NCBI RefSeq assembly: GCF_046630445.1
Contig: NC_092333.1
Location: 358,517,001-358,581,000 of the forward strand
Direction of reading: 5' to 3'
From: Rutidosis leptorrhynchoides
Lineage: Eukaryota; Streptophyta; Magnoliopsida; Asterales; Asteraceae
Length of the DNA stretch: 64,000 nt
How positions within the stretch are numbered: the stretch's first letter is position 1; each line of letters opens with the position of its first letter. Of this stretch, positions 34,579 to 46,560 are shown piece by piece. A program made the position numbers and the translations under genes. The notes beneath the pieces are model-generated. The model made no database searches and was not told the DNA's origin. It was given only the letters and a program-made list of their open reading frames with translations.

Positions 34579-36530
34579 AACTGCTCAACATTTATACCAA
34601 ACATCCTAGCTATCTCCTCGTTACTCATAGTATGTACAATTTCTCCTACTTCGACATCATATTTCAACGAGGTGATCATTTTACCTTGATTGTCCAAAAA
34701 ATATGTTAACTTCTGAATATCAACGGAAACAGGTTTAGAGAAAAGTACCTCCTGAATTTGACTTACATTCTCAGGACCATCAGACGATGAGCTTGAGTCA
34801 GAAGAGGCTTCACTTTCTGTCGATCTCAGATTATCTTCAACATTTTTCAATCTAATAGTACCATCTTCATCATCAACACAGAGTTTATCCTTGAACCTCC
34901 TCTCACGTCAATCCATATGTAAGATTCTTTTCGCTTGTTTCTTAGTCAGCTTATTAACCTCCTCCGATTCCTTCTTCGAATTCTCAAGCTCATAAGTCAG
35001 TCTTTAAAACTTAGCATGCAATTCATCAATCGTCTTGTTCTTCTGTTTGTTTGATGACTTAATTTTATCGCACTTAGAAACAAGAAACAATACCATAGAT
35101 TGCAGATTGAGAACCTTTTTTATGTAATCAGCATTGCTACCCGACTGTGGAATAGATAAAGCAGTTGAGCCCCGAGCCTGAGATTGTATCGGAGCTTGTT
35201 GTGGTGGTGCAGTTGGTTGTGGTTGAGTTGGTAGTACAAGTGGTGTTGGTTGTAAATATTGTATCTTTTGAGAAGCCGAAGAAGAAGAAGAAGAAGAGAA
35301 CACATCACTTTTTTCTGGACATGGTATCGTGACCTCTTCAATCTATCTCTTATCAGCTCAACCGGTGTCACCTCCTTCCTTTTTAGTGACAACAGAATAT
35401 CCCCGTGTTCATCAACACCTAGTTCTTCCTCCAAACTCAGATCATCAATCTCATCAACGTTCGGAACAGACTCCGACCCAGTAGCACCTTCATTTACCTC
35501 TTCTTCATCAGATTCTGTAAGAGTCGATGCAACATCCTCCTCATTCGAATCACTATCATCATGTCTTCATTTCTTTTTCTCTGGAGCAACGTAGTCTGGC
35601 TTGAGCAGATGACCAAACAAAGTTCTGTTTGCATGTGTGTCCTTTCCTTTGTAAAACTTCAAGCATCTAACCGCCTCATCAATCATAATATGAAGTTTAA
35701 TAAGATCCTCCGGATCCCTAGTTTAGCCCGTCGTGTTGAGAATCGATAATTAGCTGAAAGAATCGAGGATAAAGAAGATATGAATCGGACTTGAACTTCA
35801 TGTTCTCCACCATATAGTCAAAGATCATCCCCGAAAAGTTAAAAGGTATGTTCAGAATAAGAGCCACCTTTACAGATTGCATGACAGTGTTTAACTCGTC
35901 ATGGCCTTCTCTCCTAGAACTCAAGCAGTGAAGGATTACGTGAGCCAAATACTTGAAAGCCGGATAGAAACCCAACTTTAGCATCTTCGACTTAGTAATC
36001 TCTCCAGTGAACGTACATCTTTTCATATATCCCGTCACCAGTCCCATGTTCAGTTTGCTCTTCATCTCTGGTGTATCATCAAAACCCTAGAGTCTTCTGA
36101 AGTGACTCTCAGTAACCACAACAGGTCTACCCTGTACCACACTCTCAATAACGTCTACCCTACGGTCACCTTCTTGGGTCTTGAACAGTGTAGCATTCTT
36201 CCAGAATTCTTGTTGATGAGACCTGTAAGGAGGCACATCATAAGAAATGGCCTTATAGATTCTGGACCGAGGGAGAAAATCCATCATACCATAATAATCA
36301 CTCAGCATTTCACACTTATTCCGATTAGCCGACATATTGTTGTTCTTGCCGACTTGAAGCTCGTTGTTGTGCTCTGAGGCTTTCTTAGATCAAGAATTAG
36401 TCACTCTCTTGGTCTTTGGACGCTTTTCAGCAGAAGTCTTTTGAGCATGACTACCGGAACCGGATCCGGATCCTACAACATCAGTAGTTAATATCGTGTT
36501 GGGAGCAGTAGCAGATGGAGTTCCAGACAT
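34579..36530 (-). pseudogene. Degenerate plant-specific retroelement-associated protein
   Basis: Minus-strand frame from ATG at 36530 (MSGTPSATAPNTIL), readable with in-frame stops at 36390 and 36087, a break near 35715, and further shifts to about 34579, where the CP-D LTR interrupts the frame. Landmarks: SYDVPPYRSHQQEFWKNA; GFYPAFKYLAHVILHCLS; LILNIPFNFSGMIFDYMVEN; SYLLYPRFFQLIIDS; acidic and Ser/Pro/Gln-rich middle; a C-terminal coiled-coil stretch. I recall similar LNIPFNFS/YPRFLQ proteins next to retroelement genes in daisy-family genomes, but this is memory and unverified. Function unknown. Confidence 0.5.
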
Positions 36531-36621
36531 AATGAATCTGAAAATAAACTTTAGATCTGGCAAAAACCAACACTTAGACAAAAACATTGAAGTTAGGGTT
36601 CTGTCCTTGCAACCGTAGGGT

Positions 36622-37262
36622 TTAAGTTTGTGGACACACGGTTACACTTGTAACTGGACGGATACAGTACCAACTTACACAATTACATAATGACCCTTCC
36701 AACGTGTCGGACAATTTCTCCATCTCCAATGCATACAATCGATACTTCCTAACATCCCAAAAAAACCCATGTATGCCAGCATGTTTAGCGGTCAAACGTT
36801 GCACATCTAGTGCAGTTGGAGTCCTCCAGTATTCGTTTGTGTACAAGTGAAAAACACATTTGCAAAAAGTGTTTAAACAATCATATTAGGTTTGTTAGCC
36901 CATATGCAAGTACTCATCAAAAATATCGGCCGAAGCAACATATGCTAGTTGACGTATGATGTTTTTTAAATCTTTGAACGATATTAAAACCAAGTAATCC
37001 GGTACACACGCTTTTGATAAAAATAACTAAAATACGAAGGAATTGGGGTTTGAAAAAAATTCAATATACCTTGATCTATATGAAGAAATAAAGGTTTGCT
37101 CATTCGATAACATTTACGAAAATAAATCCGTTGGAAACGTACAGTTCTCGGAGGAAAATCATTCCATAAAGTTCTTGCGGCTCTTTCACGATCTCTATAT
37201 AGATATCTTCTAAGTGCTCTTGGTATGGGTTCGACTTCTTCATCATCGCTTAACTCATCCAA
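36622..37262 (-). pseudogene. PIF/Harbinger transposase (nuclease) relic
   Basis: Two pieces on the minus strand. 37262-36984 reads RRYLYRDRERAARTLWNDF then RFQRIYFRKCYRMSKPLFLHI, the N-terminal region of plant PIF/Harbinger (HARBI1-like) transposases. 36846-36622 reads EYWRTPTALDVQRLTAKHAGIHGFFWDVRKYRLYALEME, which lines up with the family's DVQRL...HGFPGMLGSIDCMHWEW segment carrying a catalytic Asp; here that stretch is mutated. The middle is deleted and the C-terminal catalytic part is absent. Terminal inverted repeats were not found. Confidence 0.72.
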
Positions 37263-38710
37263 ATTATCAAGTAATTCGAGTGCTTGGTTATAATCTAGAT
37301 TATCTAGTGATTGTTAATACCGCATTTAGGTCTGGATTCGAATTTGCGGTATTGCGATTCATATTAATGTATTGGAAGTAAAAATGGTAAAATGAGATTG
37401 TATTTGGATATGGAAAAAGTGATAAAAATGAGAGTTATATTTGGATAAAATCAAGGAAATGGAGATGTATGTATATATTGTAATTAATAAAAAAAGTAAA
37501 GGTAAATGAAATAGAGGCGTTGCAAATTTCAAACGGCTAGTTTTTGGCCGTTACTCCAGTCCACAAACATTTCAAAGAAAGACATGTAATCGGACGAAAA
37601 GGAGGGCGGATGGCTGGGCGGACCCCTGGACGGGTTGTTGTCATCGGCGTCCTCCTAGGTAGACGGCTGGGCGCGACGGAAGATACCTCTGGGCCACCAT
37701 GCACCAATTGTTATACGACAGACAATTGCTGCAGACATTCACAACTTCAAATATGCTTCGTAGTTTTTTTATAGGTTTCATTGTGTATAGTAGTTGTGTT
37801 ACGTTTAGATACTTCTGTTGAAAAGAGAAGCATTGAAAGTTGGCCTCAATTTCAATCGTTCTTTTAATATAAATTTCATTGTGTATAGTAGTTGTGTTAC
37901 GTTTAGATACTTCTATTGAAAAGAGAAGCATTGAAAGTTGGCCTCAATGCCTTATCTGGGCCCGAAACAGGGCATTACAAATAAAAGGAATTAACTACAA
38001 TATATAATGGGCTGTATTGTTTTCGGCAAAGCAAAAATTTTACACATAATCTATTTAAAATGGCTTGGAGATAGGTTTGGTGATAAATTGTTAGCTTTGA
38101 ATTTGACCATTTGTCTCTGGGCTTGGAGATAGGTTTGGTGATGATTTGACCATTTACTAATAAAAATCTAGAAACAGGCCCACTAACGCCTTACCTGGGC
38201 CTGAAATAGGGTATTATATTACAAATAAAAGGGCTTAACTACACAATAGATAAGATATACTGGACTGTATTATTTTTGTCTCAGATAAAAGTGAGGTCAT
38301 GTGATATCTTATCTAATACGTAGTTTGCTTGCCTAACAACGTATTTTTGTAGAAAAATCTGCTTATTTTTTTTCGTCATTTCCATACAAAAAAAAAAAAA
38401 AAACATAAATGTACCTAGACATTCAGAGTATTTCACATTTATCTTTGAGTACTATAAACTCATTTGACATATGGAGTACTTTTGTTATTATATTATTTAA
38501 CGTGTAATATTAAGTAAATAAATAAATAATAAATAAATAGAAAAAGGAAAAAATATATCCAAAAATGGCAAGAATACCCTTAATCATCAATCAAATTAAA
38601 TATTAACAAAGCAGCTTGACTGCATTCTGCCTCAAAATACACAAATAAAAACTAAAATAAAACGTCATTAAACGACATCGTTCAGAGAAAAAGCTAGCCT
38701 ACAATGAGGC
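37263..38710. other. Intergenic DNA with tandem duplications
   Basis: No gene recognised. It contains a 75-base unit repeated at 37776-37850 and 37874-37948 with about one difference. A related pair (gccttatctgggcccgaaac at 37949; gccttacctgggcctgaaat at 38188) is about 240 bases apart. A 23-base repeat (ggcttggagataggtttggt...) lies at 38062 and 38120. A poly-A run is near 38388-38403. Confidence 0.6.
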
Positions 38711-39220
38711 TCACAACCAAATAGGTGGCGGCTCATTCAAATCTATACCCAACCCACGTTTTACTAACCCAAAAACACCACCATCTTCCACCGTACGGAC
38801 GTCACCGGACCCACCACCATTACCCACCACAACAGCTGAACAAAACCCACCCGCACCGTTATGCACAAAAACTTGTCGGCTCATAGCCATAGGTGGTGGT
38901 GGTCCAGCCACCCACCTAATATGATGCTGTTGTTGTTGCTGCTGCTGTAGTACTTGTGGTTGGTTGTTGTAGTTGTTTGTCGGAAAGTGGTTTAAGTCGA
39001 GTGATAAAGACGGCGGTGATGGCGGCGGAGAAGGGAAGTTGGTTTTGGCTTTGGGACCACGGAGAGAACGGGCGGCGCCGTCATAAGCCAAGGCGGCTTG
39101 TTCAGGTGTGTCAAAAGTGCCTAACCAAACACGAGTTTTTTTCCATGGGTCACGTATTTCAGCGGCGTAACGGCCCCATGGTCTTTTTCTTACTCCCCTG
39201 TAGTGACCTGGAGATGCCAT
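38711..39220 (-). CDS. AP2/ERF transcription repressor (ERF subfamily VIII type)
   Basis: Intron-free 169-codon gene, start [18 protein letters not shown] at 39220. The AP2/ERF domain spans residues about 7-64 ([46 protein letters not shown]). It has the Arg/Trp residues that contact the GCC box and the ERF-type Ala and Asp positions. Next are a Pro/Ser patch, LSLDLN (about 72-77), a Gln/His run, a Gly-rich part, and DLNEPPPIW at the C-terminus, an EAR motif (DLNxxP) that recruits TOPLESS/SAP18 co-repressors. Short length, one AP2 domain and C-terminal EAR fit ERF subfamily VIII (AtERF3/4/9/12 type); the exact orthologue cannot be named. It would act in the nucleus on ethylene or stress promoters. 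It is the only intact host gene here, surrounded by repeats. Confidence 0.93.
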   Translation of the reverse strand: MASPGHYRGVRKRPWGRYAAEIRDPWKKTRVWLGTFDTPEQAALAYDGAARSLRGPKAKTNFPSPPPSPPSLSLDLNHFPTNNYNNQPQVLQQQQQQQHHIRWVAGPPPPMAMSRQVFVHNGAGGFCSAVVVGNGGGSGDVRTVEDGGVFGLVKRGLGIDLNEPPPIWL

Positions 39221-39341
39221 AAAACGACGTCGTTGGATGAAAGAAAAACTGAATATTTTATTTTTAGGGAGAGAAACTGGTGGAAGAGAGGCAAAGTGTG
39301 AAAAATTGAAACGGAGTGGAGAAGTGATGTGTGTAAATTTT

Positions 39342-39352
39342 TATTTATATAG
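39342..39352 (-). promoter_or_regulatory. Probable TATA box of the ERF gene
   Basis: On the minus strand CTATATAAATA lies about 122 bases upstream of the ERF start codon, a usual place for a plant core promoter. Between it and the ATG the leader is purine/pyrimidine-skewed and ends in the palindrome AACGACGTCGTT (39223-39234). Confidence 0.6.
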
Positions 39353-39675
39353 AGCAGATAGATGGACACTACTTGATACTTGGGTATTTTGGTATATATC
39401 TTATTATTTTTGTTTTTAAAAATAAAAATGTGGGAGTATATATATATATATTACGGAGTATTACTTTTACTCCAGTATATAATAATAATAATTATTATTA
39501 TTATATTATAAATTATATATATAACTTTCTATATTTCATATGAATTGTCTCTTAAAAAACACATGCTTGTAAATTATCATTACATTGTAGTTTTTACATT
39601 TTATAGTTACTCCTTACTTTTTAATTATCTTTTCGTGTTACTAAAATACATTAAGGGGTATATATAATCTTTGAA
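39353..39675. other. AT-rich upstream region of the ERF gene
   Basis: No gene. Contains an inverted repeat of (ATA)n/(TTA)n around 39480-39508 and TA-rich runs; further promoter elements were not identified. Confidence 0.4.
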
Positions 39676-40310
39676 GCGCCTTCGTGACTCAATAGTTCAA
39701 CTCCAATGCTTTAAGTATTGGGTATGGTTGGAGGCAAGGTTGGAGATCTCGGATCTCGGGTAGATCTCGTTTGGACATTTTTTGGAAGATCTCGGCATCT
39801 CAGAAAAATCTTGAGGAGATCTCGGATGTTGACATACGTTGACTTTTTAGTTTTTATATTAAAACTATATACAAATTAATAAGTTTATGTATATTTATAT
39901 ACATTTTTACAATATTTTACACGAAATTTCAATAAATGAGCGAGAATATAATTAAGAGATTTAATGAGAAAATTCGTTAAATGAGCGAGAAAAATCTAGA
40001 AATCGTGGTTTTGACCAAGTTTGACCTCGTTGACCATGAAATCTCGGGAGATGGACATCTGGTCTCAGCGGCCTTCCAAAAACGAGATATCGGGAAGAAA
40101 TAAGGAGATTTACAACACTGGTTGGAGGTCAAGGGTTTGATCCCTGGCTCCGTAAAAAAGTTCGTGACGGAGACCGTCTCGTACCCGATCTACATGACCA
40201 TATTGATTGATGGATCAGGTCCTCGTTATGCGGTTCGCATTTCCGCCCGAAAACGCGTGTGTGCGTGAAAAATGATCGGGTGAGTGGTTTCTATCCCCGT
40301 CAATGATTTC
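39676..40310 (+). repeat. SINE-like element split by a small hAT element
   Basis: The left part (39676-39734) has a tRNA-like A-box region (cgtgactcaatagttcaact). The right part (from 40129) starts with a B box (GGGTTTGATCC) and a tail (gacggagaccgtctcgtacc) that I associate with plant Au-like SINEs. Rejoined across the insert the spacing is that of a tRNA-derived head. The 3' limit (about 40310) is a guess. Confidence 0.5.
39735..40120. mobile_element. Non-autonomous hAT-like element (386 bp) with 8-base target duplication
   Basis: Flanked by gttggagg at 39727-39734 and 40121-40128. The ends form an imperfect inverted repeat: CAAGGTTGGAGATCTC on the left, CAGTGTTGTAAATCTC reading inward from the right (12 of 16 match). 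Eight-base duplications and CAGTGTTG ends are typical of hAT. Internally repetitive for GAGATCTCGG. No coding capacity. Confidence 0.68.
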
Positions 40311-40369
40311 AAACGCAGCTTTCCAAAAAGAAATGAACTTTATCTCTTTATTCTTATCGATTTATGAAA

Positions 40370-42279
40370 TTAGGCATTAACTTGTGACATCTCAAAAAAA
40401 GTATAGACAATAAATATGAGACGTGTGAAATATAATACTCTATACGTCCAATTTAATAGTTCCAAATAAAAAACATACAGTTTAAGAGTGCGTGGGTCCA
40501 CGGTCAATCGCAGGTCTGACCGTGGATGTCCTGTATCTTGGTTCTGAGGAACAAGGTGCACGGTTGACTCCACGGTCAACCGTGGGTCGACAGCAGTTTG
40601 TTCTCTCTAAATTTTCTTGACCAAATAAAGTTTGACCACTTCGAGGCATCTATAATTCACGAAACCTTTTTCAACATGCTTAAAATATGTGCTCTCTTCA
40701 TATCTAAAAGAGATTTGGTAACTAGAATGCAAATCTTGGTTAATCACACCTAATGACATCTTAATGACGTTTTAACCTTGGTCAAGAATAGCACATAAGT
40801 GTTATAATATGTTTTATGGTCTTAAAATGTATTTTGTGGTCTTATAATACGTTTTGGTCACTAGAACACTAATCTTGATTAATCTTACCCAATAATGTCT
40901 TAATAACAATTTAGCTTAGAATTAACTTCAAACGCATAAGTGTTGCAGAAATATCTTTTTGAACTTAAAATATATCTAGACACATTAAGGATGGTCATTA
41001 AGTCCCAAATAAAGAGATGCTCTCCTCTTAACCCTTAAGCATTACTTACATCTTTAAGTATGATTAATCTTGATAATTAGTGCAACTTTCAAAAAGTCTT
41101 TGCAAGGTTCAAATTAGACTCATTTGGCTTGTTACAAGTAACCAATGAGGTTAGATGCTTCCATTCAAGTATAGACAAATTGTATGAAGACATGGGATTT
41201 AGGGTTTGGCTTTTTGTGGCTTGTTAATGGACAAAAATCTGAATTTTCCATTATAGGAAATCAATGATACAATACAAGGACAAGAGACTTTCTCCTTTTC
41301 AAGCATATGTCAACTTCTATAAATGCATCCAAAGTATGAGATGAAGGTTAAGGACTTCCAGGTGTATTAAGCATCTTCTGAAGACTCTATATTGAGTAAA
41401 GAAGCTAAAAATTCAAAGTCAAAAGAGCTCCACCGGATATATTGAAAAATCGTCCAGAGGATGCGCGGTCTAGGTTACGGTCGACTGTGGATCGATCGCA
41501 GTATTGCCTGTCAAGATTTTCTTGGAATATAAATACACCACTTTTCCAAACTAGAAGAACACCTCTTTCTAACACACTTTCAAAGTCATATCAACTAATC
41601 TATCAAGCCTCAAGTACATTGTAAACTTTATGCTTATCATGTGTATCTTTAAGTTTACTTTGTGAGATACTTCCTTAAGGGGTCAAAGAAGTTAAATAGT
41701 TCTTGTAATAGGAAACACCATCTTACTTAGTGATTCAACTTCCTTAAAGGGATCTAGGAAGTTGATTAATTCCATTGAGAATTAATACTTGTCCAATGTG
41801 AAGAGAAGTTTGATCTAAGTAAGGTTGGTGTGACCTATTGAAGAAGTATGAGACATTGAGTTTGTAGAATTGATCTTGTGATAAGAGCATCACTTGACTT
41901 AGTGATTCTTCTTCCTTAAAGGGATCTAGGAAGATGATTAACTCTATTGTGAATTAATACTTGTCCAAGGTGAAGACAAGTCTAATCTAAGTAAGTTGGC
42001 GTAGTTTATTAAAGATCTTTTAGTGTAAACGGATCTCCACCGGATTTGGAGAAATGCTTAGTGAAGCTAACTCCCGATTAGTGAATTGGGGAGTGGATTA
42101 AGATGAATTGTATAACATCCACCCGAACCACTCTAAATTCTTGTGTTTCTGCACTTAACATTGTTTACATACTTGCATTAACAAACACAAACGCTTCCAC
42201 ACTTAAAACTTATGATTTGATTTCGAAAAAGTTTTAAGAAACCATTAAGTAAGTATTCACCCCCCTCTAGTTACTTACA
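40370..42279 (+). repeat. Diverged Copia LTR related to CP-D (probably solo, 5'-truncated)
   Basis: Plus-strand sequence collinear with the CP-D LTR. Shared blocks: catctataattcacgaaacc (40648), the GGAGTGGATTAAG region (about 42090) and the end CCCCCCTCTAGTTACTTACA (42260-42279). A TATA-like GGAATATAAATACACC (about 41525) marks a promoter. Inverted-repeat motifs are at 40572 (ACGGTCAACCGT) and 41477 (ACGGTCGACTGT). No primer site follows and the first few hundred bases of the LTR are missing. Confidence 0.65.
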
Positions 42280-42513
42280 AAGGTAATTTTACTCAATTCA
42301 TATTCCTTATCTAAAATGATTATCAAATAGATTACTTTTATTCAGAATAAACTTTATTCTGATGCTCTGAACCATTCAGATTCTGAATCATTCAGCGCTT
42401 AATTATTCAGTTTCATCAAACACACCATAAGAAATCTCATTTACACTATACTTAATCTTTATTTTACACTTTAATCGTGTATGTAAAAGTTAAAGGTATA
42501 AGGGAACTTTACA
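42280..42513. other. Unassigned AT-rich DNA, possible MITE end
   Basis: The stretch at about 42360-42426 (gattctgaatcattcagc, ending tttcatcaaacacacc) looks like a MITE terminus (reverse: GGTGTGTTTGATG). No matching second end was found. Confidence 0.25.
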
Positions 42514-42637
<124 letters not shown>

Positions 42638-44520
42638 ATTATTTATACAATGAACTATTAATTTATTAAAATGGAATAATGTGAAAAGGAGTATTATGGT
42701 ACTATGATGTGATATGTTTTTAGTGTTTAAATTTAATAAATCATAGCAATTCACATTTATAGGTACTAACTTTTGTACAAATTCATACTTCGAATTGGGT
42801 TAGTGCTCCTATTAATTTACATTTACAACTTTAAGGAAATTTTTTATAAAACAAAACAATTGTCAAGTATGTGATGCTAAGTACTTTAATCTGTATATAC
42901 GACACTAAATATTCTTCGTAACAACAAAAACCATTGTAAAATATAATCTAATAAAAAACTATTGACGATAAAGCTTGGAACTTTTTTCGACGTCCTCTTA
43001 TAATTTTTCCCCCTTTGATCTACTTTTCATCTACAAAGTAGTCGTTTGCGGAGAAACCACCAGCAGCGACGATCGTCGGAGCTGCAACCACCACTGCCGT
43101 CACTTCTACTACCTTCCTCCTTCACCATCGCCGCTGCTACTATCATTGAAAAAGTTCACTGTCTTACGCTAAACTCTTTTATGTTTTCTAGGCCTGGCTT
43201 CTAATTTTAAAACGTGACATCGTTTTGATGAAAATATGTTTTGTAATGATATAATTATAATGCTTTGTGGAGTAGTAAGTGGATAGAATGGGGCAAACGT
43301 GGCAGATGGATACGAACAGCCTTGAAGCAACACCTAGTGGTTAAAAGACCTTAAAACCCTTTTAGAGTAAAATAATGGGGTGAGTAGTGAATTCCTATGC
43401 TCTAATGATATATAGATAATGAATAAATATTTGATATTAGTATATTTCAGCTTTAAATCGATATGTTTGTGTATGTGTCGATCGGTTGATACAGTAAGTG
43501 TAGTGAAAAATATGATGACGAAGATGATATAAACAAGAACAGAAACTCAGATCTGAACTAAACTTGCGATTGATTTCTGAATTCGTACACAATAGGCATG
43601 AGCAAATGGACCGAAAAACCGAAATCGATCCCCTACCGAACCGATACCGGTACCGAAAACCATACCGAATGGTAATCGGTATCGGGTTCAATTTTAATAA
43701 ATCAGCGTTTTCGATTTCGGGGTTTTACGATTCCGATTCCGGTATTTACACGGTATTTTGGTACTGGATACCGAACTTATCCACATAATATAAAATAGAA
43801 TATTATAATTAGATAAATCGTAATCACCTATAAAAAACCTATTTCTGCAAACAAAAACCTATAGAATTTTTGCTGAAAACAAACCTACGGAACTTTTTCC
43901 TTCAAGATTTATTCATCATCATTATCAAACCCTAATCAATGTCATAATTGTTTCGATAAATATTATGTTTTATTTGGTTTTGCTTATGTTTGTGTGATAA
44001 ATAATGACCAATTAACAAAATTTTTGTCTTTTTATTATATAGAGATGGAAGAGGCGATGAAGAAACAAAACAAAAATGAAAAAGAGACGGCGACCTCCGA
44101 AGCTGTAACGACCACAATTCGTTTACCAAAAACGAAGTACATTTTTTTATAAGTTAGGTCCCATTAACGTGTTCATAATGCATAACATTTCCAACTCTGT
44201 TTTAACCAAAAACATAATATCGTAATGATATGTTTAACAATTTATAGTGACCCTTGTGCACAAATGACATATTACGAAAGCATTTGTAATAATGACCCAA
44301 TCACACGAAATATGGGTTAATACTCAATAACCCAACCTGATACCAAGAGCATAATCCCGTGGACTACCAAATCCCCAATCCGCATCCAAATATCCAAAAG
44401 CTAGTCCTCCAAGCTTAAGCAATGTCTATCAACCCTAGTCTAGCGACTAGGTAACTCCGCATCAACGATACCTATAAAAAGGTAAACAAAGAGAGGGGTA
44501 AGCATGAAGCTTAGTGAATG
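42638..44520. other. Intergenic AT-rich DNA, no gene recognised
   Basis: A short ORF at 42975-43172 (Ser/His-rich) has no domain. At 43594-43790 lies a CCGATACCGGTACCG-type simple repeat with both strands represented, beginning taggcatgagcaaatggacc, a style seen at hAT element ends; no second end was found. Nothing else identified. Confidence 0.35.
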
Positions 44521-44658
<138 letters not shown>

Positions 44659-44920
44659 CCTACTTACTTGCAAACACTTACACAAATACCGCATACGAGC
44701 TAGCAATTCAACAACCACGCAATCACAATGCAAAACTAAATATTCGCAATTCACAATAATCTAGCATCGCCAATAGCATATAGTTCACAATTTAATATGC
44801 TAAAACTATAACACATAACCATAGTTAACCAATCGTACAAAGGAATGGTGCTCGTGAAAGACCATCGGTGTTCACAACATCTGTTAGTGTACTTAACACG
44901 TCGTATCACTAACCCCCCGG

Positions 44921-45072
44921 GTGGTGTCTTAACACGTCGACACTTCACCCATCATACTTCCAGGAGTGGTGTCTTAACACTTCGACACTTCACCCCTCAT
45001 ACTTCCCGGAGTGGCGTCTTAACACGTCGACACTTCTCCCGTCACGTGAAATGTGGTGTCTTAACACGTCAA
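44921..45072. repeat. 45-base tandem repeat, about 3.3 copies
   Basis: Units start gtggtgtcttaacacgtcga at 44921, 44966 and 45011, with a shortened spacing to a partial fourth at 45053. Each holds cacttcaccc and catacttcc. The TK solo LTR inserted in the last unit; the interrupted unit resumes at 62150 (gtcaacacttcac). Confidence 0.85.
45068..45072. repeat. Target site duplication gtcaa, left copy (solo LTR)
   Basis: Precedes the reverse-oriented LTR end tgaaatgtcccg at 45073; pairs with 62150-62154. Confidence 0.9.
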
Positions 45073-46293
45073 TGAAATGTCCCGTTCATAATGATTATAA
45101 ACGTTTCATATTAATTGATTTCGTTGCGAGGTTTTGACCTCTATATGAGACGTTTTTCAAAAACTGTATTCGATTTTTAAAACAAACCATAACCTTTATT
45201 TTGTCGATAAAGGTTTAAAATATTATGAAGATTATCAAATAATAGTAATCTAAATTATAGCGTTTTCACACGACCATTACATAATGGTTTACAATAATAT
45301 TACACAACAATATAAGTCTTCGAATGCAGTTTTTAAACAATGTTATACAAGCATGCAGACTCCAATCCTTTCTTTATTTAGCATGCAACAGCGGAAGCTC
45401 TTAATAATCACCTTAGAATAAACATGCTTTAAACGTCAACAAAAATGTTGGTGAGTTATAGGTTTAATCTTTATTTTAAATCATAATAATAATAGGCCAC
45501 AAGATTTCAATTATAACCGCACACGTAACCCGTATACAAAATAATACGCATAACCCGCGAATTAAAAATCATTCATATGGAGAACACCTGGTAACTGACA
45601 TTAACAAAAATGCATCTAGAATATCCCCATCATTCCGGGACTCTCATCGGACATGATAAAATCGAAGTACTAAAGCATCCGAAACCCGGATGGGGTTTGT
45701 TAGGCCCAATAGATCTATCTTTAGGATTCGCGTTAATTAGGGTTTCTGTTCCCTAATTCTTAGATTACCAGACTAAAAAGGGTGATATTCGGTTTAATAA
45801 TCCAACCATAGAATATAGGTTCAAGTACTTGTGCCTATTTTGTAAAACATTTATAAAACTGCATGTATTCTCATCCCAAAAATATTCGATAGCAAAAATG
45901 GGACTATAACTCACTTTCACAGATTATCCCTTCGTCGGAAAATAATACTTGGCCACTGGTCGATTCACGAACCTATAAATATATGCATATATATCAAAAT
46001 ATGATCGACATATATTCACAACATTTTTATTACGTTTTAATGATTTAAGATTGTTAAGTTAGCAGTCCATTGTTAGTAATCTACAACTAATTGTCCACAG
46101 TTAATAGTATCGAAATAAATCAATACATATTATCTCGAATCAATCCACGACCCAGTGTATACAAGTCTTAGGCTAGATCACAACTCAAAGTATATATATT
46201 TTTGGGATCAACCTCAACCCTGTATAGCGAACTCTAGCATTACAGCATATAGAGTGTCTACGGTTGTTCCAAATAATATATATAGATGACGTT

Positions 46294-46298
46294 GATAT
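46294..46298. repeat. Target site duplication gatat, left copy (TK-C)
   Basis: Directly before the TK-C LTR start TGTAGTGACC; pairs with 59482-59486. Confidence 0.9.
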
Positions 46299-46490
46299 TG
46301 TAGTGACCCGAACTTTTCCATGTTTTTATATATTAAATGAAATTGATATTTACATGATTAAATGTTTCCAACATGTTAAGCAATCAAACTTGTTAAGACT
46401 TGATTAATTGAAATAGGTTTCATATAGACAATTGACCACCCAAGTTGACCGGCGATTCGCGAACGTTAAAACTTGTAAAAACTATATGAT

Positions 46491-46560
<70 letters not shown>

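Noticed and set aside
38956..39222. Plus-strand 88-codon ORF opposite the ERF gene
   Set aside because: Antisense of the AP2 domain; the minus strand has a full canonical protein.
44921..45072. Evenly spaced 45-base repeats as a CRISPR-like array
   Set aside because: The units are contiguous tandem repeats without unique spacers, in plant repeat DNA.
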